Source of the DNA: Spirosoma endbachense
GTDB taxonomy: Bacteria > Bacteroidota > Bacteroidia > Cytophagales > Spirosomataceae
Direction of reading: 5' to 3'
DNA: 64,000 nucleotides
NCBI RefSeq assembly: GCF_010233585.1
Contig: NZ_CP045997.1
Location: forward strand, 7,798,654-7,862,653
The notes under the pieces are model-generated. The model ran no database searches, was not told the origin of the DNA, and saw nothing but the letters and a program-made list of their open reading frames with translations. The position numbers and the translations under genes were made by a program. Positions 36,258 through 45,566 of this stretch are shown piece after piece; within the stretch, counting starts at the first letter, position 1, and the number at the start of each line of letters is the position of its first letter.

Positions 36258-39200
36258 TTATTCGCTCTGTAGGCTCTTGACCGGATTCATCAGGGCCGCT
36301 TTGAGGCTTTGATAACTGACCGTCAATAGGGCTACCCCAATCGCCACCAGACCCGCTACCCCAAAGAGCCACCAGGACAGTTCCGTTTTATAGGCGTACC
36401 CTTGCAGCCATTGGCGCATCAGGTACCACGACAAGGGCAAGGCCAGCACAATCGCCAGGACAACCAGCTTGAGGAAGTCCCCCGATAGTAAGCCAACAAC
36501 GCTGCCTACCGAGGCCCCCAACACTTTACGTACCCCGATTTCTTTCCTCCGTTGCTCCGCCGTGAAGGAGGCTAAGCCAAACAGCCCTAAACAGGCAATG
36601 AACATAGCCAATACGGCAAAGTAATTCACCAACGTCCCAATAATCTGTTCACTTTTATACAGGGCTTGATACTCCTGATCCGCGAACGAATACGTAAAGG
36701 GAAAGGTGGGATTATATTGTTTGCAAATCATTTCCAGACTCGCTAACGCTTGTTTGGTCTGACCCGGCTGGACCCGCACCAGCAGATTACCCCAGGAAAC
36801 CTGTTCGTCTAAACGGATGATTAAGGGCGCAATCGGATCATGGAGTGAGCTGTAATGAAAATCCTGGATAACCCCGATAATTTTACCCGGCCTTTTCCAA
36901 AACGATAACGGTTGGCCGACGGGATGGCGATAGCCGATCCGCCGGGCTGCTTGCTCATTAATTAGATAACCGGCGGAGTCCGTCGAAAAGGCCTTCGAGA
37001 ACTCGCGGCCTTCCAAGAGCCTGGCTTTCATGACTTGGGCAATATCATAGCCGACCGCTGTATGGGTAAATCGTATTTTCACCGTCGGATCTTTGCCCCT
37101 CCAGTCGGCATCGCTGGAGTTCTGGCCGATGAACGTCGGTTTCATATCCATATGCGAAACGGCCTGGATACCCGGCTTGGTCAGTAAGTCCTGTTTCAGA
37201 GCCGCATAGTTTGAGGCCAGTCCCCCTTCAAAGGGGACATAAATGAGATTATCCCGATCAAAGCCCAGATTTTTGGTCTGAATAAAGTGGACTTGACGGT
37301 ACACCACGATTGTGCCCACCATCAGCAGGATGGAAATGACAAACTGGACCACCACTAAGCCCTGGCGGAAATGAGTCGCCCCCGCGCCAAACTTGAGGCT
37401 TCCCTTCAGGATACGAACCGGTTGCAGCGAGGAGAGAAACAAAGCGGGGTAACTACCCGCTAGCAGACTTGTTGCCAATAGAATGCCGACCAAAGCCAGT
37501 CCAAAATCCAGTTCGGCGAAGGGCAGCGCAATGTGTTTGCCGGTTAGTTGGTTAAAGCTGGGCAACAGCAGGGCAATCAGCAGCAGCGCGACCAGCATCG
37601 ACAGGAGCGTCAAGAGTAGAGCTTCGCCAATAAATTGCCCGATCAGCCGGGACCGCCCGGCGCCGACCACCTTCCGAATGCCGACTTCCTTGGCTCGGCC
37701 AGCAGACCGGGCGGTGGCCAGATTCATAAAATTGATGCAGGCAATCAGTAATAAAAATATCGCTACGACGCTAAACAATCGGACATACTCAATGCGTCCC
37801 CCCGAAATGTCGCCATTGCTCGTCTCAGAGTGAAGATAAATCTCCTCAAATGGTTGAAGAAATAACTCGACGTTATAACTGGCTAGTTTCTTGAGATCGA
37901 TGTCTTTGTTATAGCCCCAGAGAAAGTTTTTGAGTTTATCACTAAAGGCTGCTACATCGGCATCGGGCCGTAACTGGACATACGCTCTGGGTCCAGAATT
38001 AGACCAGTCCCGGGCCCAGCCATTGCGCTTGTCAAAATCGGACCAGGGCAGTAAGAAGTCATAGGTTTCGCTGCTGTTAGCGGGGATATTCTCAAACACC
38101 GCCGTTACCTGATAGGTCTGTTGATGGTCAATCTGAATCGCTTTGCCGATGGCTGCCCGCGGGCTACCAAAATAGGTATCGGCTAGTTTTCGGGAAATAG
38201 CCAGACTGTTGGGAGCCGTTAAAGCCGTTTGGGCCGTGCCGGCTAGTAGGGGAATACTGAACATGTCGAACCAATTGGCCCCTGCCCAGTTCCCCGTTTC
38301 TTTGTTGGCGTGATTATTGACGGTAAAGGTGAGCGTTTCGGGCCAACTAAAGCCTGCTGCCTGCACCACTTCGGGAAACTTCCTGGGCAGTTCCAAGGTC
38401 AGTGGCCAGGGTGTGCCCGGCGATGCCGAGCGTTTCCCATCGGAAAACTGGCGCTCCAGAATGCGGTAGAGCTGCGGGCCATTGGCATGATTATGATCCA
38501 CCCTAAGTTCGTCACGCACCCAGAGAAAAATCAGCAGACTACAGGTCAATCCCAGGGCTAAGCCTAGCATATTAATGGCTGAAAAGGCCTTATTGCGCCA
38601 GAAGCTGCGGAGAGCGATTTTGAAATAGTTGCGAAGCATAAGGGGATGTACACTAGCGATAGTGCGGTTTAAGATGTCAGTAGCCCTGGTTGGCGGGCTT
38701 CCCGAACGCAATAATAGAGGCTGTATGGGCGAGGGAGGTGCCAATTCATCAATTGGTACCTCTTTTTTTAAGCTGTTTTTGTAGTCGACGGGGGTTTTGC
38801 CTGTCATCTGTTTGAAAACCCGATTGAACGTCGTTTTGGAATTAAAGCCCGACTCATAGGCAATACCCAACAGCGTGAGCCGATCGTAGGCCGGATCACG
38901 CATTTTTCGAGCAATTTCACGAACCCGAAATTCATTAATAAAATCGCTGAAGTTCTTGTCTAGCCCCACGTTAATGATCCGTGACAGCTCATGGGGATGC
39001 ATCGCCAGTTTCAGAGCCAGCGTGGTCAATGTCAGTTCGGCATCCTCATACAGGTGGTTTGCCGCCACCGCTTCCTTTAGCTTTCGGCCTTTTTGCCTGG
39101 CATCCGAACGATCAGAGTTTGGCATTGCTAGCTTAATAGGGTTATCCGATTTCAGGATCACGTCTACGGCCATTCCCATCAGGACAAAAGCCATAGCCAG

Positions 39201-39689
39201 AAAGAACGAATCACTCACTAAGGTTAACAAGCAGGAACAGCCGAGCAGGATCAGGGCTTTGTCCAGCCCGCGGAAAGCAAAACGCGGCCTGTCCATCAGC
39301 ACGGGGTGCAGTCGACTATAAAACGCTTGTATGAGTCGGTGAGCGGCGTATGAATAGAGGGTGACCGACATGAAAATAAGCCAGACCGGCATCCAAAACC
39401 CCACCAATAGAGGACAAAAATGCAGCCAATCGTTCCGTTGAAACCGCCACTGGGGGCGTGTCAGGTGCTTGGTATAAAAAAACAACAGCGGCCCCAGCGC
39501 CGGTAAAAAAGCCGCTGAAAGCCCACCAGTTTTTACGACGATCACGCCAAGGGCCAAACTTAAAAACAGGTTAGCCCTTTGGCTAAGTCTTTTAGCGAAT
39601 CCCACTAGAAGTGCGAGCGTGAGCCCCGAGAATAAGCTTCCCAGGGAGGCTAGATCGTCTAGGTTTCTATGAAAAAAATCGGGTATCAC
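36258..39689 (-). CDS. AraC regulator fused to FtsX/MacB-type ABC permease
   Basis: A 1143-residue fusion. Residues 1-180 hold six or seven membrane helices as in membrane-bound AraC sensors. Residues 203-308 are an AraC helix-turn-helix (LTTLALKLAMHPHELSRIIN, LTLLGIAYESGFNSKTTFNRVFKQMTGKTP). After a Pro/Ser linker, M351 starts a complete permease, MLRNYFKIALRSFWRNKAF, with two MacB-type periplasmic domains and two FtsX domains (EVGIRKVVGAGR, EIGVRKVLGASVG). No ATPase motif is present and no ATPase gene adjoins it. In the two other permeases of this window a PadR-linked prefix domain takes the place of the regulator. Confidence 0.9.
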   Translation of the reverse strand: MIPDFFHRNLDDLASLGSLFSGLTLALLVGFAKRLSQRANLFLSLALGVIVVKTGGLSAAFLPALGPLLFFYTKHLTRPQWRFQRNDWLHFCPLLVGFWMPVWLIFMSVTLYSYAAHRLIQAFYSRLHPVLMDRPRFAFRGLDKALILLGCSCLLTLVSDSFFLAMAFVLMGMAVDVILKSDNPIKLAMPNSDRSDARQKGRKLKEAVAANHLYEDAELTLTTLALKLAMHPHELSRIINVGLDKNFSDFINEFRVREIARKMRDPAYDRLTLLGIAYESGFNSKTTFNRVFKQMTGKTPVDYKNSLKKEVPIDELAPPSPIQPLLLRSGSPPTRATDILNRTIASVHPLMLRNYFKIALRSFWRNKAFSAINMLGLALGLTCSLLIFLWVRDELRVDHNHANGPQLYRILERQFSDGKRSASPGTPWPLTLELPRKFPEVVQAAGFSWPETLTFTVNNHANKETGNWAGANWFDMFSIPLLAGTAQTALTAPNSLAISRKLADTYFGSPRAAIGKAIQIDHQQTYQVTAVFENIPANSSETYDFLLPWSDFDKRNGWARDWSNSGPRAYVQLRPDADVAAFSDKLKNFLWGYNKDIDLKKLASYNVELFLQPFEEIYLHSETSNGDISGGRIEYVRLFSVVAIFLLLIACINFMNLATARSAGRAKEVGIRKVVGAGRSRLIGQFIGEALLLTLLSMLVALLLIALLLPSFNQLTGKHIALPFAELDFGLALVGILLATSLLAGSYPALFLSSLQPVRILKGSLKFGAGATHFRQGLVVVQFVISILLMVGTIVVYRQVHFIQTKNLGFDRDNLIYVPFEGGLASNYAALKQDLLTKPGIQAVSHMDMKPTFIGQNSSDADWRGKDPTVKIRFTHTAVGYDIAQVMKARLLEGREFSKAFSTDSAGYLINEQAARRIGYRHPVGQPLSFWKRPGKIIGVIQDFHYSSLHDPIAPLIIRLDEQVSWGNLLVRVQPGQTKQALASLEMICKQYNPTFPFTYSFADQEYQALYKSEQIIGTLVNYFAVLAMFIACLGLFGLASFTAEQRRKEIGVRKVLGASVGSVVGLLSGDFLKLVVLAIVLALPLSWYLMRQWLQGYAYKTELSWWLFGVAGLVAIGVALLTVSYQSLKAALMNPVKSLQSE

Positions 39690-39866
39690 GTGTTTAGGAA
39701 TTGCCAGGAGCCATGGTCTGGGTTTTCTGGCTCACTACTCTTTTTCTTAAGTCGTTTAGGGTAGTTTAGTTCATCTATTACAAATCATATACCAAGCTAG
39801 TGAAAGGGCCAATCTAGGCTTATCTAGGCTTTATGGATACGATATGATTCACTTTTAGGGGTCATC

Positions 39867-39904
39867 TTGTCCACTTATGGACAATTTATATCCATAAATG
39901 GACA
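39867..39904. promoter_or_regulatory. Tandem inverted-repeat operator upstream of the AraC-permease gene
   Basis: TTGTCC-ACTTAT-GGACAA, a 5-bp gap, then ATCCA-TAAA-TGGACA. Near-identical arrangements precede the two PadR-permease operons (52375-52412 and 59354-59392). It lies 178 bp before the start codon. The rest of 39690-40086 shows only a degenerate dispersed-repeat copy. Confidence 0.7.
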
Positions 39905-40028
39905 CCAAAAAAATGGTCTAAACACGACTAGCGTGTACAGGATAGAACCAATAGTTGGCTGTCTGTGCATGTCAATTCACCAGCCACTTCATTACATTCA
40001 AAAAGGGTTTATAGCCGATGGCTACATA

Positions 40029-40056
40029 TCTCGTAAAAGGCTCCCATAGATCGACA
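40029..40056 (+). repeat. Dispersed repeat, degenerate in its 3' half
   Basis: TCTC-GTAAAAG-GCTCC-CATA keeps the family spacing exactly, but the TGAGACGA block is replaced by GATCGACA. No closing arm is seen. Confidence 0.5.
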
Positions 40057-40086
40057 GCATCGACAGGCGAATTGATAAGCCACGAA

Positions 40087-40506
40087 TTAGTGATTTACTA
40101 GGGTTAAAACGTAAGAAACCACAAAGCAAAGCAGGGCGATCGATACGCCCATCAAGGGAATCGTAAACCAATACGTTTTAGCTAACCAAACATAAAAGCC
40201 AATCGTAAGCAGTGTACTAATGAAAAAAAAGGGGTCAGCTTGTAGATGGCCAAAGTAGCGAAGCGCTAAATAGAAATTAATCAGTCCAATAAATAATAGC
40301 CCAATACTGTGACTGGCATTAAAACCGACCCATGCTTTCCACATATTGATGGCTGGGCTCAATAGAGCGGAAGAGGTTTTCATCTGCTGAATCATCGGCT
40401 CATTTCTTGACGAAAACACAGTTGTGAAAAATGTCAAATACAAGTGCATACATCCTAATGCAGCGATAATCAAGGAACCCGTCATCCAAAGGTATTTTGA
40501 GAGCAT
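40087..40506 (-). CDS. Small integral membrane protein
   Basis: A 139-residue protein with four membrane helices (about residues 5-28, 60-80, 84-100 and 108-135). The segment WKAWVGFNASHSIGLLFIGLINFYLA recalls a family of small four-helix proteins annotated from Leptospira (LIC_13387-like), which I recall only loosely. No other family is recognised. It stands 77 bp downstream of the next minus-strand gene. Confidence 0.6.
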   Translation of the reverse strand: MLSKYLWMTGSLIIAALGCMHLYLTFFTTVFSSRNEPMIQQMKTSSALLSPAINMWKAWVGFNASHSIGLLFIGLINFYLALRYFGHLQADPFFFISTLLTIGFYVWLAKTYWFTIPLMGVSIALLCFVVSYVLTLVNH

Positions 40507-40582
40507 CGTTTTTGCGTTGTGATCATCTAGTCGTTCCCGTATTCTACACCCAACTTAGTCGGTCTATTACCAAACAAATGAC

Positions 40583-41002
40583 TTATTTCTCGTCAAGTTT
40601 ACTTCCCGAATGCGGATTTGCCGCATAGAGCGTAAGCACAACACGCGCACCCACTCCGGCAATCCTGGCCAGTATAGTGGTCGAAAGATGCTGGCTAAAC
40701 ACCCTAGGCTCATCTCCGCACTCATAGCCGATATCGAATTCGCGACGGGTGCAGGCCGCCCACAGCTTGCGGGAGGGCTCGTCCAAGCCATCAATCGCCA
40801 TGAGCATCACACCGATGGTCAGGTCTGGCTCTGAGCTGGATCCAGATGTTTCGAACGTGGCCGACCACAAGCCGTTCTGATACGGTCCGACGTAAAGCGA
40901 GAAGAGTACTCCATGAGCCACCAGAGCCTGGGCAAGCGGAGCCAGGTCATAGGGAGCAATAAGGTTGAGATCGGTGTTGAGGTAGCAAATTTCGCGTTTC
41001 AT
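40583..41002 (-). CDS. Conserved hypothetical protein
   Basis: A 139-residue soluble protein. KREICYLNTDLNLIAPYDLAPLAQAL at the start and RREFDIGYECGDEPRVFSQHL with LARIAGVGARVVLTLYA near the end match my memory of a small conserved family widespread in Planctomycetes and scattered elsewhere, without known function. The presence here may reflect transfer. It probably shares a transcript with the small membrane-protein gene downstream. Confidence 0.65.
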   Translation of the reverse strand: MKREICYLNTDLNLIAPYDLAPLAQALVAHGVLFSLYVGPYQNGLWSATFETSGSSSEPDLTIGVMLMAIDGLDEPSRKLWAACTRREFDIGYECGDEPRVFSQHLSTTILARIAGVGARVVLTLYAANPHSGSKLDEK

Positions 41003-41166
41003 GGGAGCTGCTCAAGGTGGTCTACAGGTTCAGGGACTGAGCCATAGCTGTTGGCTAATCTTGTATAGGTAAAGCTAGCCACTTTTAGAAACAGGTGACA
41101 ACATGGGGCAACATTATTCTTGTTGCGATATAAAGGGACGATTGTATTGGGACGGATAGCCCCTAT

Positions 41167-41214
41167 TCTCATTAAAGGCTCCTACTTGAGACGACGTGCG
41201 TTTCGAGGAGGAGC
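41167..41214 (+). repeat. Dispersed TGAGACGA repeat copy
   Basis: TCTC-ATTAAAG-GCTCC-TACT-TGAGACGA followed by TTTCGAGG-AGGAGC, which can pair with the GCTCCT block. It lies between divergent genes in the 41003-41377 gap, upstream of the toxin-antitoxin locus. Confidence 0.82.
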
Positions 41215-41377
41215 ATTTATATGAACGGATTTGGCCGTTACTACTGAAGAGTAAGCTATAGCTCTCAATAATAGGTAGCGTCTATGTCGCTCAGCTTTTA
41301 TCAACTGGTTTTGATGCACAAACAATGGAGATGGATTAGCCCCGATTTTTGTTAATTTTGTAAACATCGATCAAGCT

Positions 41378-41560
41378 ATGGCAACGACAAACACGAAATC
41401 AAGAGCCAGGAGGCCCCTTAAGGTAAAGCTCATAAACGCATCGGGTCAGGTCATTGAAGGGATCATTCCATCTGGGCAACTATCAACCGAAGACCCTGGA
41501 TTAGCCATAGCTGGTGAATTGGGTAAACACAAACACCTTGATCCCACGCCCATTCCTTGA
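41378..41560 (+). CDS. Putative antitoxin of a PIN-toxin locus
   Basis: A 60-residue basic protein (MATTNTKSRARRPLKVKLINA, then a flexible SGQLSTEDPGLAIAG) whose stop codon overlaps the start of the PIN-domain gene. Size, charge and arrangement fit an antitoxin, but it lacks a recognisable AbrB, RHH or Phd fold. TAATTTTG at 41353-41360 fits a -7 box 18 bp before its start. Antitoxin role is inferred from position. Confidence 0.65.
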   Translation: MATTNTKSRARRPLKVKLINASGQVIEGIIPSGQLSTEDPGLAIAGELGKHKHLDPTPIP

Positions 41561-42009
41561 TTACGGTTACAAAGCCTGCCTTATTGTGTGATACGGGTCT
41601 ACTAAGTCGTGTTTTCCTAGCCAAGTCACCCTTCCTGGAAGCCTATCAAACTGCCCTTGAGCAGTTTCAAGAAACCATTAGCACGGCTGTTTTCATTGAG
41701 CTACAACACTGGCTACTCATCCAACGGGGCCTTGCCATGCCCATTAGCCGGGCCGAGTATGATCGGCATCGAAAGCGGTTGGACAATTACATCGTTTTAA
41801 ACAGTGATGGGGTGAGTGAGCAAGCCCTTGATGTCGCTCGTCGATGGCCTGATACGGGTGTTGGTGATGCCTATACGATTGGTACAGCCTTAGTCTTTGA
41901 CGTGCCGGTTTTTACCCTGAATCCAAAGCATTTCGAGCGGGTGAAGGGGATTACTGTATACAAGCCTGCCAATTATCAGGAGCTACTCCAAAGTACCAGG
42001 CGTACTTAA
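41557..42009 (+). CDS. PIN-domain (VapC-type) ribonuclease toxin
   Basis: A 150-residue PIN protein. Conserved acidic residues are D12 (LLCDTG), E48 (FIELQHW), D104 (GVGDAYTIGTA) and N122 (LNPKHFERVKGI), the last replacing the more usual aspartate. It begins at a TTG that overlaps the antitoxin stop (TTGA), so its translation is coupled to and probably weaker than that of the upstream gene. Family members cleave tRNA or other RNA. Whether the pair is active is not known. Confidence 0.85.
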   Translation: MITVTKPALLCDTGLLSRVFLAKSPFLEAYQTALEQFQETISTAVFIELQHWLLIQRGLAMPISRAEYDRHRKRLDNYIVLNSDGVSEQALDVARRWPDTGVGDAYTIGTALVFDVPVFTLNPKHFERVKGITVYKPANYQELLQSTRRT

Positions 42010-42166
42010 GTAGAACAACCGCTATTACCCAATCTGTTATTGTTGCCCTTTTACTTCTTGAACTAAAGCTTAATAGAGAAATTGTCAAATTAAAGGGGCG
42101 TTTAATCCGATCTTCGTACTTTCTTACCTGTGAAGTACGAAACAGCACAAGGTCCTTCATGAGTTT

Positions 42167-43030
42167 TCAACTTAGGCTTAGCGCAATGATGCCACCCAGT
42201 ATCAACGCGCTGGCAATGAGCCTTCTTCTCCCATCCTCTTCATGAAAGACCCTTGACCCCATAAATACGCCTAACAGAATACTTGTTTCTCTGGCAGGAG
42301 CAACAACGGTTAATGGGGCATACTTTAAGGCTTCCAAAACCAATATGTAAGCAGCAGGGCTTAGGATGGCAATGGCGATAATGATCCATTTATGCAGTTT
42401 TATTTCCATACTTAATTCATCCGTTTTAGACACAATGAACGGAAAAAGCAGAATGGCCCCAAACAGATTAGTACCCAACGTGATTGCTAAAGGAGAGACA
42501 GCATAGGATTTTACGGCAATAGCGTCATTAAATGAGTACAAAGCGATGAACAAACCAGTCAGTACACCGTACGTGATGCCAGGCATTAGTTTCTGGTTGT
42601 CTACTTTGTTAAAGCTCAGTCCTGTTAGTAGCAACACCCCTGCTATAATTAAGAATAAGCCAATGGTTGCCGATAGTCTTAGCTGTTCGTGTAAAAATAA
42701 AATGGCGGATAACGAAGAAAATAGCGGCCCAGAGCCTCGAGCTAGTGGATAAACAACGGAAAGATCGGCGCTTCTATAGCCCTTTTGTAATACGATATAG
42801 TAACCCAAATGCAGCACGGCACTACTTAACGAAAACCATAGAAGGGGTTGTGAATAGAGTATATCACCCTGCTTAATTTGAAAAAGTAGCACTGGCAAAT
42901 ACACTAGATTACTGGCGATATACATTAACCAGATATAGGGCGTTTTGCCTTGTGTTTTTTTGGAAAGCAGGTTCCAGGAGGCATGTAGAACGGCAGCCGT
43001 TAGTACCAGAAATAAAACGTATAAACTCAT
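42167..43030 (-). CDS. EamA-family transporter
   Basis: A 287-residue drug/metabolite transporter with ten membrane helices arranged as two EamA repeats (about 1-140 and 148-286). Typical features are the WNLLSKKTQGKTP region after helix one, VVYPLARGSGPLFSSL, and GVLLGVFMGSRVFHEED near the end. It exports or imports small organic compounds; substrate unknown. An IS5-family element lies 137 bp upstream, possibly within or near its promoter. Confidence 0.9.
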   Translation of the reverse strand: MSLYVLFLVLTAAVLHASWNLLSKKTQGKTPYIWLMYIASNLVYLPVLLFQIKQGDILYSQPLLWFSLSSAVLHLGYYIVLQKGYRSADLSVVYPLARGSGPLFSSLSAILFLHEQLRLSATIGLFLIIAGVLLLTGLSFNKVDNQKLMPGITYGVLTGLFIALYSFNDAIAVKSYAVSPLAITLGTNLFGAILLFPFIVSKTDELSMEIKLHKWIIIAIAILSPAAYILVLEALKYAPLTVVAPARETSILLGVFMGSRVFHEEDGRRRLIASALILGGIIALSLS

Positions 43031-43167
43031 TTTAGGAAGTTGAATGAGTAGCTTACGGGTTTATATTTAATGGCTATGTAAGCGTTGCAATTTAGACGAG
43101 CTAGCTTTGTTTTGGATAGATTTACAAGTATAAAATTACTCTTGGGACTATTTTAATTTGGGTTTAA

Positions 43168-44031
43168 GAAGCTGTTTGAGTTAGCGAGTTTGGCAACGAG
43201 AAAGCCGCCAATCGGGGTTAAGTTGTGTGCAACAACCTTATTCCTCCGACCTGACGGCCTCTCAATGGCAAGGTATACAAAAACTCATTTGCGTCAAACG
43301 CAAAAGTATTTGGCCGCTGCAACGCATTGTTGAGGCCATTTTTTATCTGACTAAAAACGGTATCATTTGGCGTGATCTGCCCGAAGGGTTTCCGCCTTGG
43401 CAAACCGTCTACTGGTACTTTAGAAAGTGGGCTAAGGAGGACACTTGGTTTTTGATAGCCAACGAGTTGACTAGGCTTGATCGCCTTCAGGTCGATAAAA
43501 AACCCTTGCCTACGGTGGCCATCATCGATTCCCAAAGTGTTAAAAACAGTTCGACAGCTACCCAACAAATCGGTTTTGATGGTGGCAAGCTCATTAAGGG
43601 TCGTAAACGCTTTCTGATGGTCGATACGATGGGGCATTTGCTGTGGACCGACGTGCGCCCGGCTAACGTAGGGGATGGCAAAACAGGTGTGTTGTTGTGG
43701 GAACAGGCTGAGCATCTCAACCCGCTGCTGGATGATCTGGTTTTGATGTATGCCGACAGTACATTTGGGGGTCATTTTAAAGAACAGTTAGAAACCATTT
43801 ATGACAGGCGAGTGGTCATTCCACACACTCCAATAAAAGAACAACCTGTTGATAGCAAGCTGATTATTCACCATTGGCGTTGGATTGTTGAGCGAACTAT
43901 TTCTTGGTTGGGCAACAACCGACGTTTGTCAAAAGATTATGAGCGAACCATTTTATCAGCCCAAACTTTCATCTGGATTGCCCACATCAGGCGAACTCTA
44001 AGACGAGTTTGGCATTAACTCAAACAGCTTC
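43168..44031 (+). mobile_element. Intact IS5-family insertion sequence with TAA target duplication
   Basis: 864 bp bounded by exact 15-bp inverted repeats (GAAGCTGTTTGAGTT at the left, its complement at the right). Both flanks are TAA (43165-43167 and 44032-44034), the 3-bp TNA-type target duplication of the IS1031 group. It contains one intact transposase gene. Exact ends plus intact gene suggest recent insertion. Confidence 0.94.
43227..44018 (+). CDS. IS5-family transposase
   Basis: A 263-residue DDE transposase filling the element. Catalytic residues are D101 (VAIIDSQSV), D177 (MYADSTF) and E222 (WIVERTISW), with the IS5 Y-(2)-R-(3)-E type signature in the last region. The N-terminus carries LTASQWQGIQKLI, IFYLTKNGIIWRDLP and WQTVYWYFRKW, typical of this family. 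It ends two codons within the right terminal repeat. No frameshift is needed, so the enzyme should be functional. Confidence 0.95.
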   Translation: MQQPYSSDLTASQWQGIQKLICVKRKSIWPLQRIVEAIFYLTKNGIIWRDLPEGFPPWQTVYWYFRKWAKEDTWFLIANELTRLDRLQVDKKPLPTVAIIDSQSVKNSSTATQQIGFDGGKLIKGRKRFLMVDTMGHLLWTDVRPANVGDGKTGVLLWEQAEHLNPLLDDLVLMYADSTFGGHFKEQLETIYDRRVVIPHTPIKEQPVDSKLIIHHWRWIVERTISWLGNNRRLSKDYERTILSAQTFIWIAHIRRTLRRVWH

Positions 44032-44059
44032 TAATACGTGACTAGTTTAAACTCTATTA

Positions 44060-44126
44060 TTTCACAAAAATGCTCCCAAGTGAGACGAAAGGACGTTAGT
44101 GTATTTGCTTTTTGAGTAGGGCGTAT
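44060..44126 (+). repeat. Dispersed TGAGACGA repeat copy
   Basis: TTTCACAAAAAT-GCTCC-CAAG-TGAGACGA with GTGA pairing to TCAC, followed by a variable middle and a GTAGGGCGT closing arm. It sits 27 bp right of the IS element, between convergent genes. Confidence 0.83.
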
Positions 44127-44247
44127 ATTTGAAGGGCCTGTTTTAATAACTGTCGACTACTATCCGTAGCATACGATGCGACAAATCGGCATATTTATTT
44201 TTATAATCTGCGTGATCCAGTCCGGTTACCCTGCTCGTCCAGGTAAC

Positions 44248-45084
44248 TTAGCTACTCGTGTTGATGACTTCGTAGCGGGCGCGGACAAACATGAATATAC
44301 CGTAGCAAAATAAGCCCAGCGCTACGGCACCAAGCAGATAGGAGCCATAACTGGCTTTCTCTAGAAAGACAAAAGCACTGCTACTGCCTCCGGCTTTGCT
44401 GGCATTAGCCTCCAGGGCCGCTTTTATAAATAAGTAGCCGATCAGCCCCCAGACGATTCCCCGAGCGATGTACCCGATTTTCCCAGACCGGATGATCATC
44501 GCCTTCAGTTCGGTTTTGATGGCAGAGGTCTGGACATTTTTTAGGTATTTACCCGACAAAGCCCGGTAGATCTGGTACAACCCGATGCCAATAATACACA
44601 GGCCAATCAAACCGACAAGCCACTGGCCAAACGGTTTTTGTAGTATTTCCCGAACCAGGGTCTGGCGCGAATTATCCCTGCCCTGATTACCCTGGCTACC
44701 CAGTACCATCCGGAAAGAACCATAAGCCAGGAACCCATAGACCAACCCGCTGAAGCCATACACTAACCGACGACCGATGCCTTTGGCGTCGGTCCCTTTG
44801 TGTTCGTTATCGAGAAAAGCCTGCGTTAGCCGCCATAGGGCGTAGCAGACCAGACCTATGGCTACCAGTGTCAACAAAATCTGCCCAAATGGTTGAGCCA
44901 GTATAAATCGAAAGACCCCTTGTTTGTTTAGATTACGTTCCGAACTGCCGCCGATTTCGAAAGCAGCCATAAAGGCCAGTATACCAACCAGGCAGTAAAC
45001 AACTCCTTTAGCTGCCAGGCCAAGCTGGGCAAAACGCTTCACCCATTGAGGTAGGTTGGAGGAGAAGTTGGATAAGTCTATCAT
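44248..45084 (-). CDS. DUF1206 membrane protein
   Basis: A 278-residue membrane protein with six helices in three tandem helical-hairpin units, each ending in the DUF1206-type motif (LGLAAKGVVYCLVGILAF; LVYGFSGLVYGFLAYGSF; IGYIARGIVWGLIGYLFI). The Q-P-F-G-Q and K-P-F-G-Q turns after the first two units mark the repeats. Function of the family is not established. Transcribed alone. Confidence 0.88.
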   Translation of the reverse strand: MIDLSNFSSNLPQWVKRFAQLGLAAKGVVYCLVGILAFMAAFEIGGSSERNLNKQGVFRFILAQPFGQILLTLVAIGLVCYALWRLTQAFLDNEHKGTDAKGIGRRLVYGFSGLVYGFLAYGSFRMVLGSQGNQGRDNSRQTLVREILQKPFGQWLVGLIGLCIIGIGLYQIYRALSGKYLKNVQTSAIKTELKAMIIRSGKIGYIARGIVWGLIGYLFIKAALEANASKAGGSSSAFVFLEKASYGSYLLGAVALGLFCYGIFMFVRARYEVINTSS

Positions 45085-45332
45085 CTAAATCGTTTTATAT
45101 AAATTACTTTCAGCAAAATCAGTCTTCAAGAACTAATAGAATTGATTTAGGATAACAAATGTTTTCTGTTTGACAGCGTAACCAGCCGTTGACGTTAGAG
45201 GTACGGTGATGAAAGCCATGAGTTGTCTGTCTTGTCAACTCATGGGCTGACAGCCAACTATTGATGCGCTGTTGCCGCTTTTTGTAGCATCTGAGTCTGT
45301 AACACATGCCTGAGAGGAAACGTAAACTATCG
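45085..45332. other. Upstream region of the DUF1206 gene
   Basis: Short minus-strand frame at 45119-45307 looks like chance. No gene, terminator or clear promoter is supported. Confidence 0.4.
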
Positions 45333-45393
45333 TCTCTTTAATCGCTCCCACCTGAGACGAAGGCTATTTGGCTGTCCGAAAATAGGGCGTTTC
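45333..45393 (+). repeat. Dispersed TGAGACGA repeat, full-length copy
   Basis: TCTC-TTTAATC-GCTCC-CACC-TGAGACGA then GGCTATTTGGCTG and a closing AGGGCGTTTC arm. This copy is closest to the family consensus core and lies between divergent genes. Confidence 0.87.
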
Positions 45394-45566
45394 CTGAAAC
45401 AGTATATAAACTGAAGTTTCGTACCTTGGCTACCCTATAAAAGATGGCTGTTGCAAAAGTGGATACCCACTCTTAGTGCACAGCAAATGGAATGTTTTTA
45501 GCCAGTTAGTGATCTGCATTGGGTTGACCAACCGACTCGTTGACCCTATCAGTTTGCTAATATTAT

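Noticed and set aside
45443..45470. GGCTGTTGCAAAA motif resembling the end of the 146-bp MITE
   Set aside because: Only one end is present and the match is lost after about 10 bp; no inverted partner nearby.
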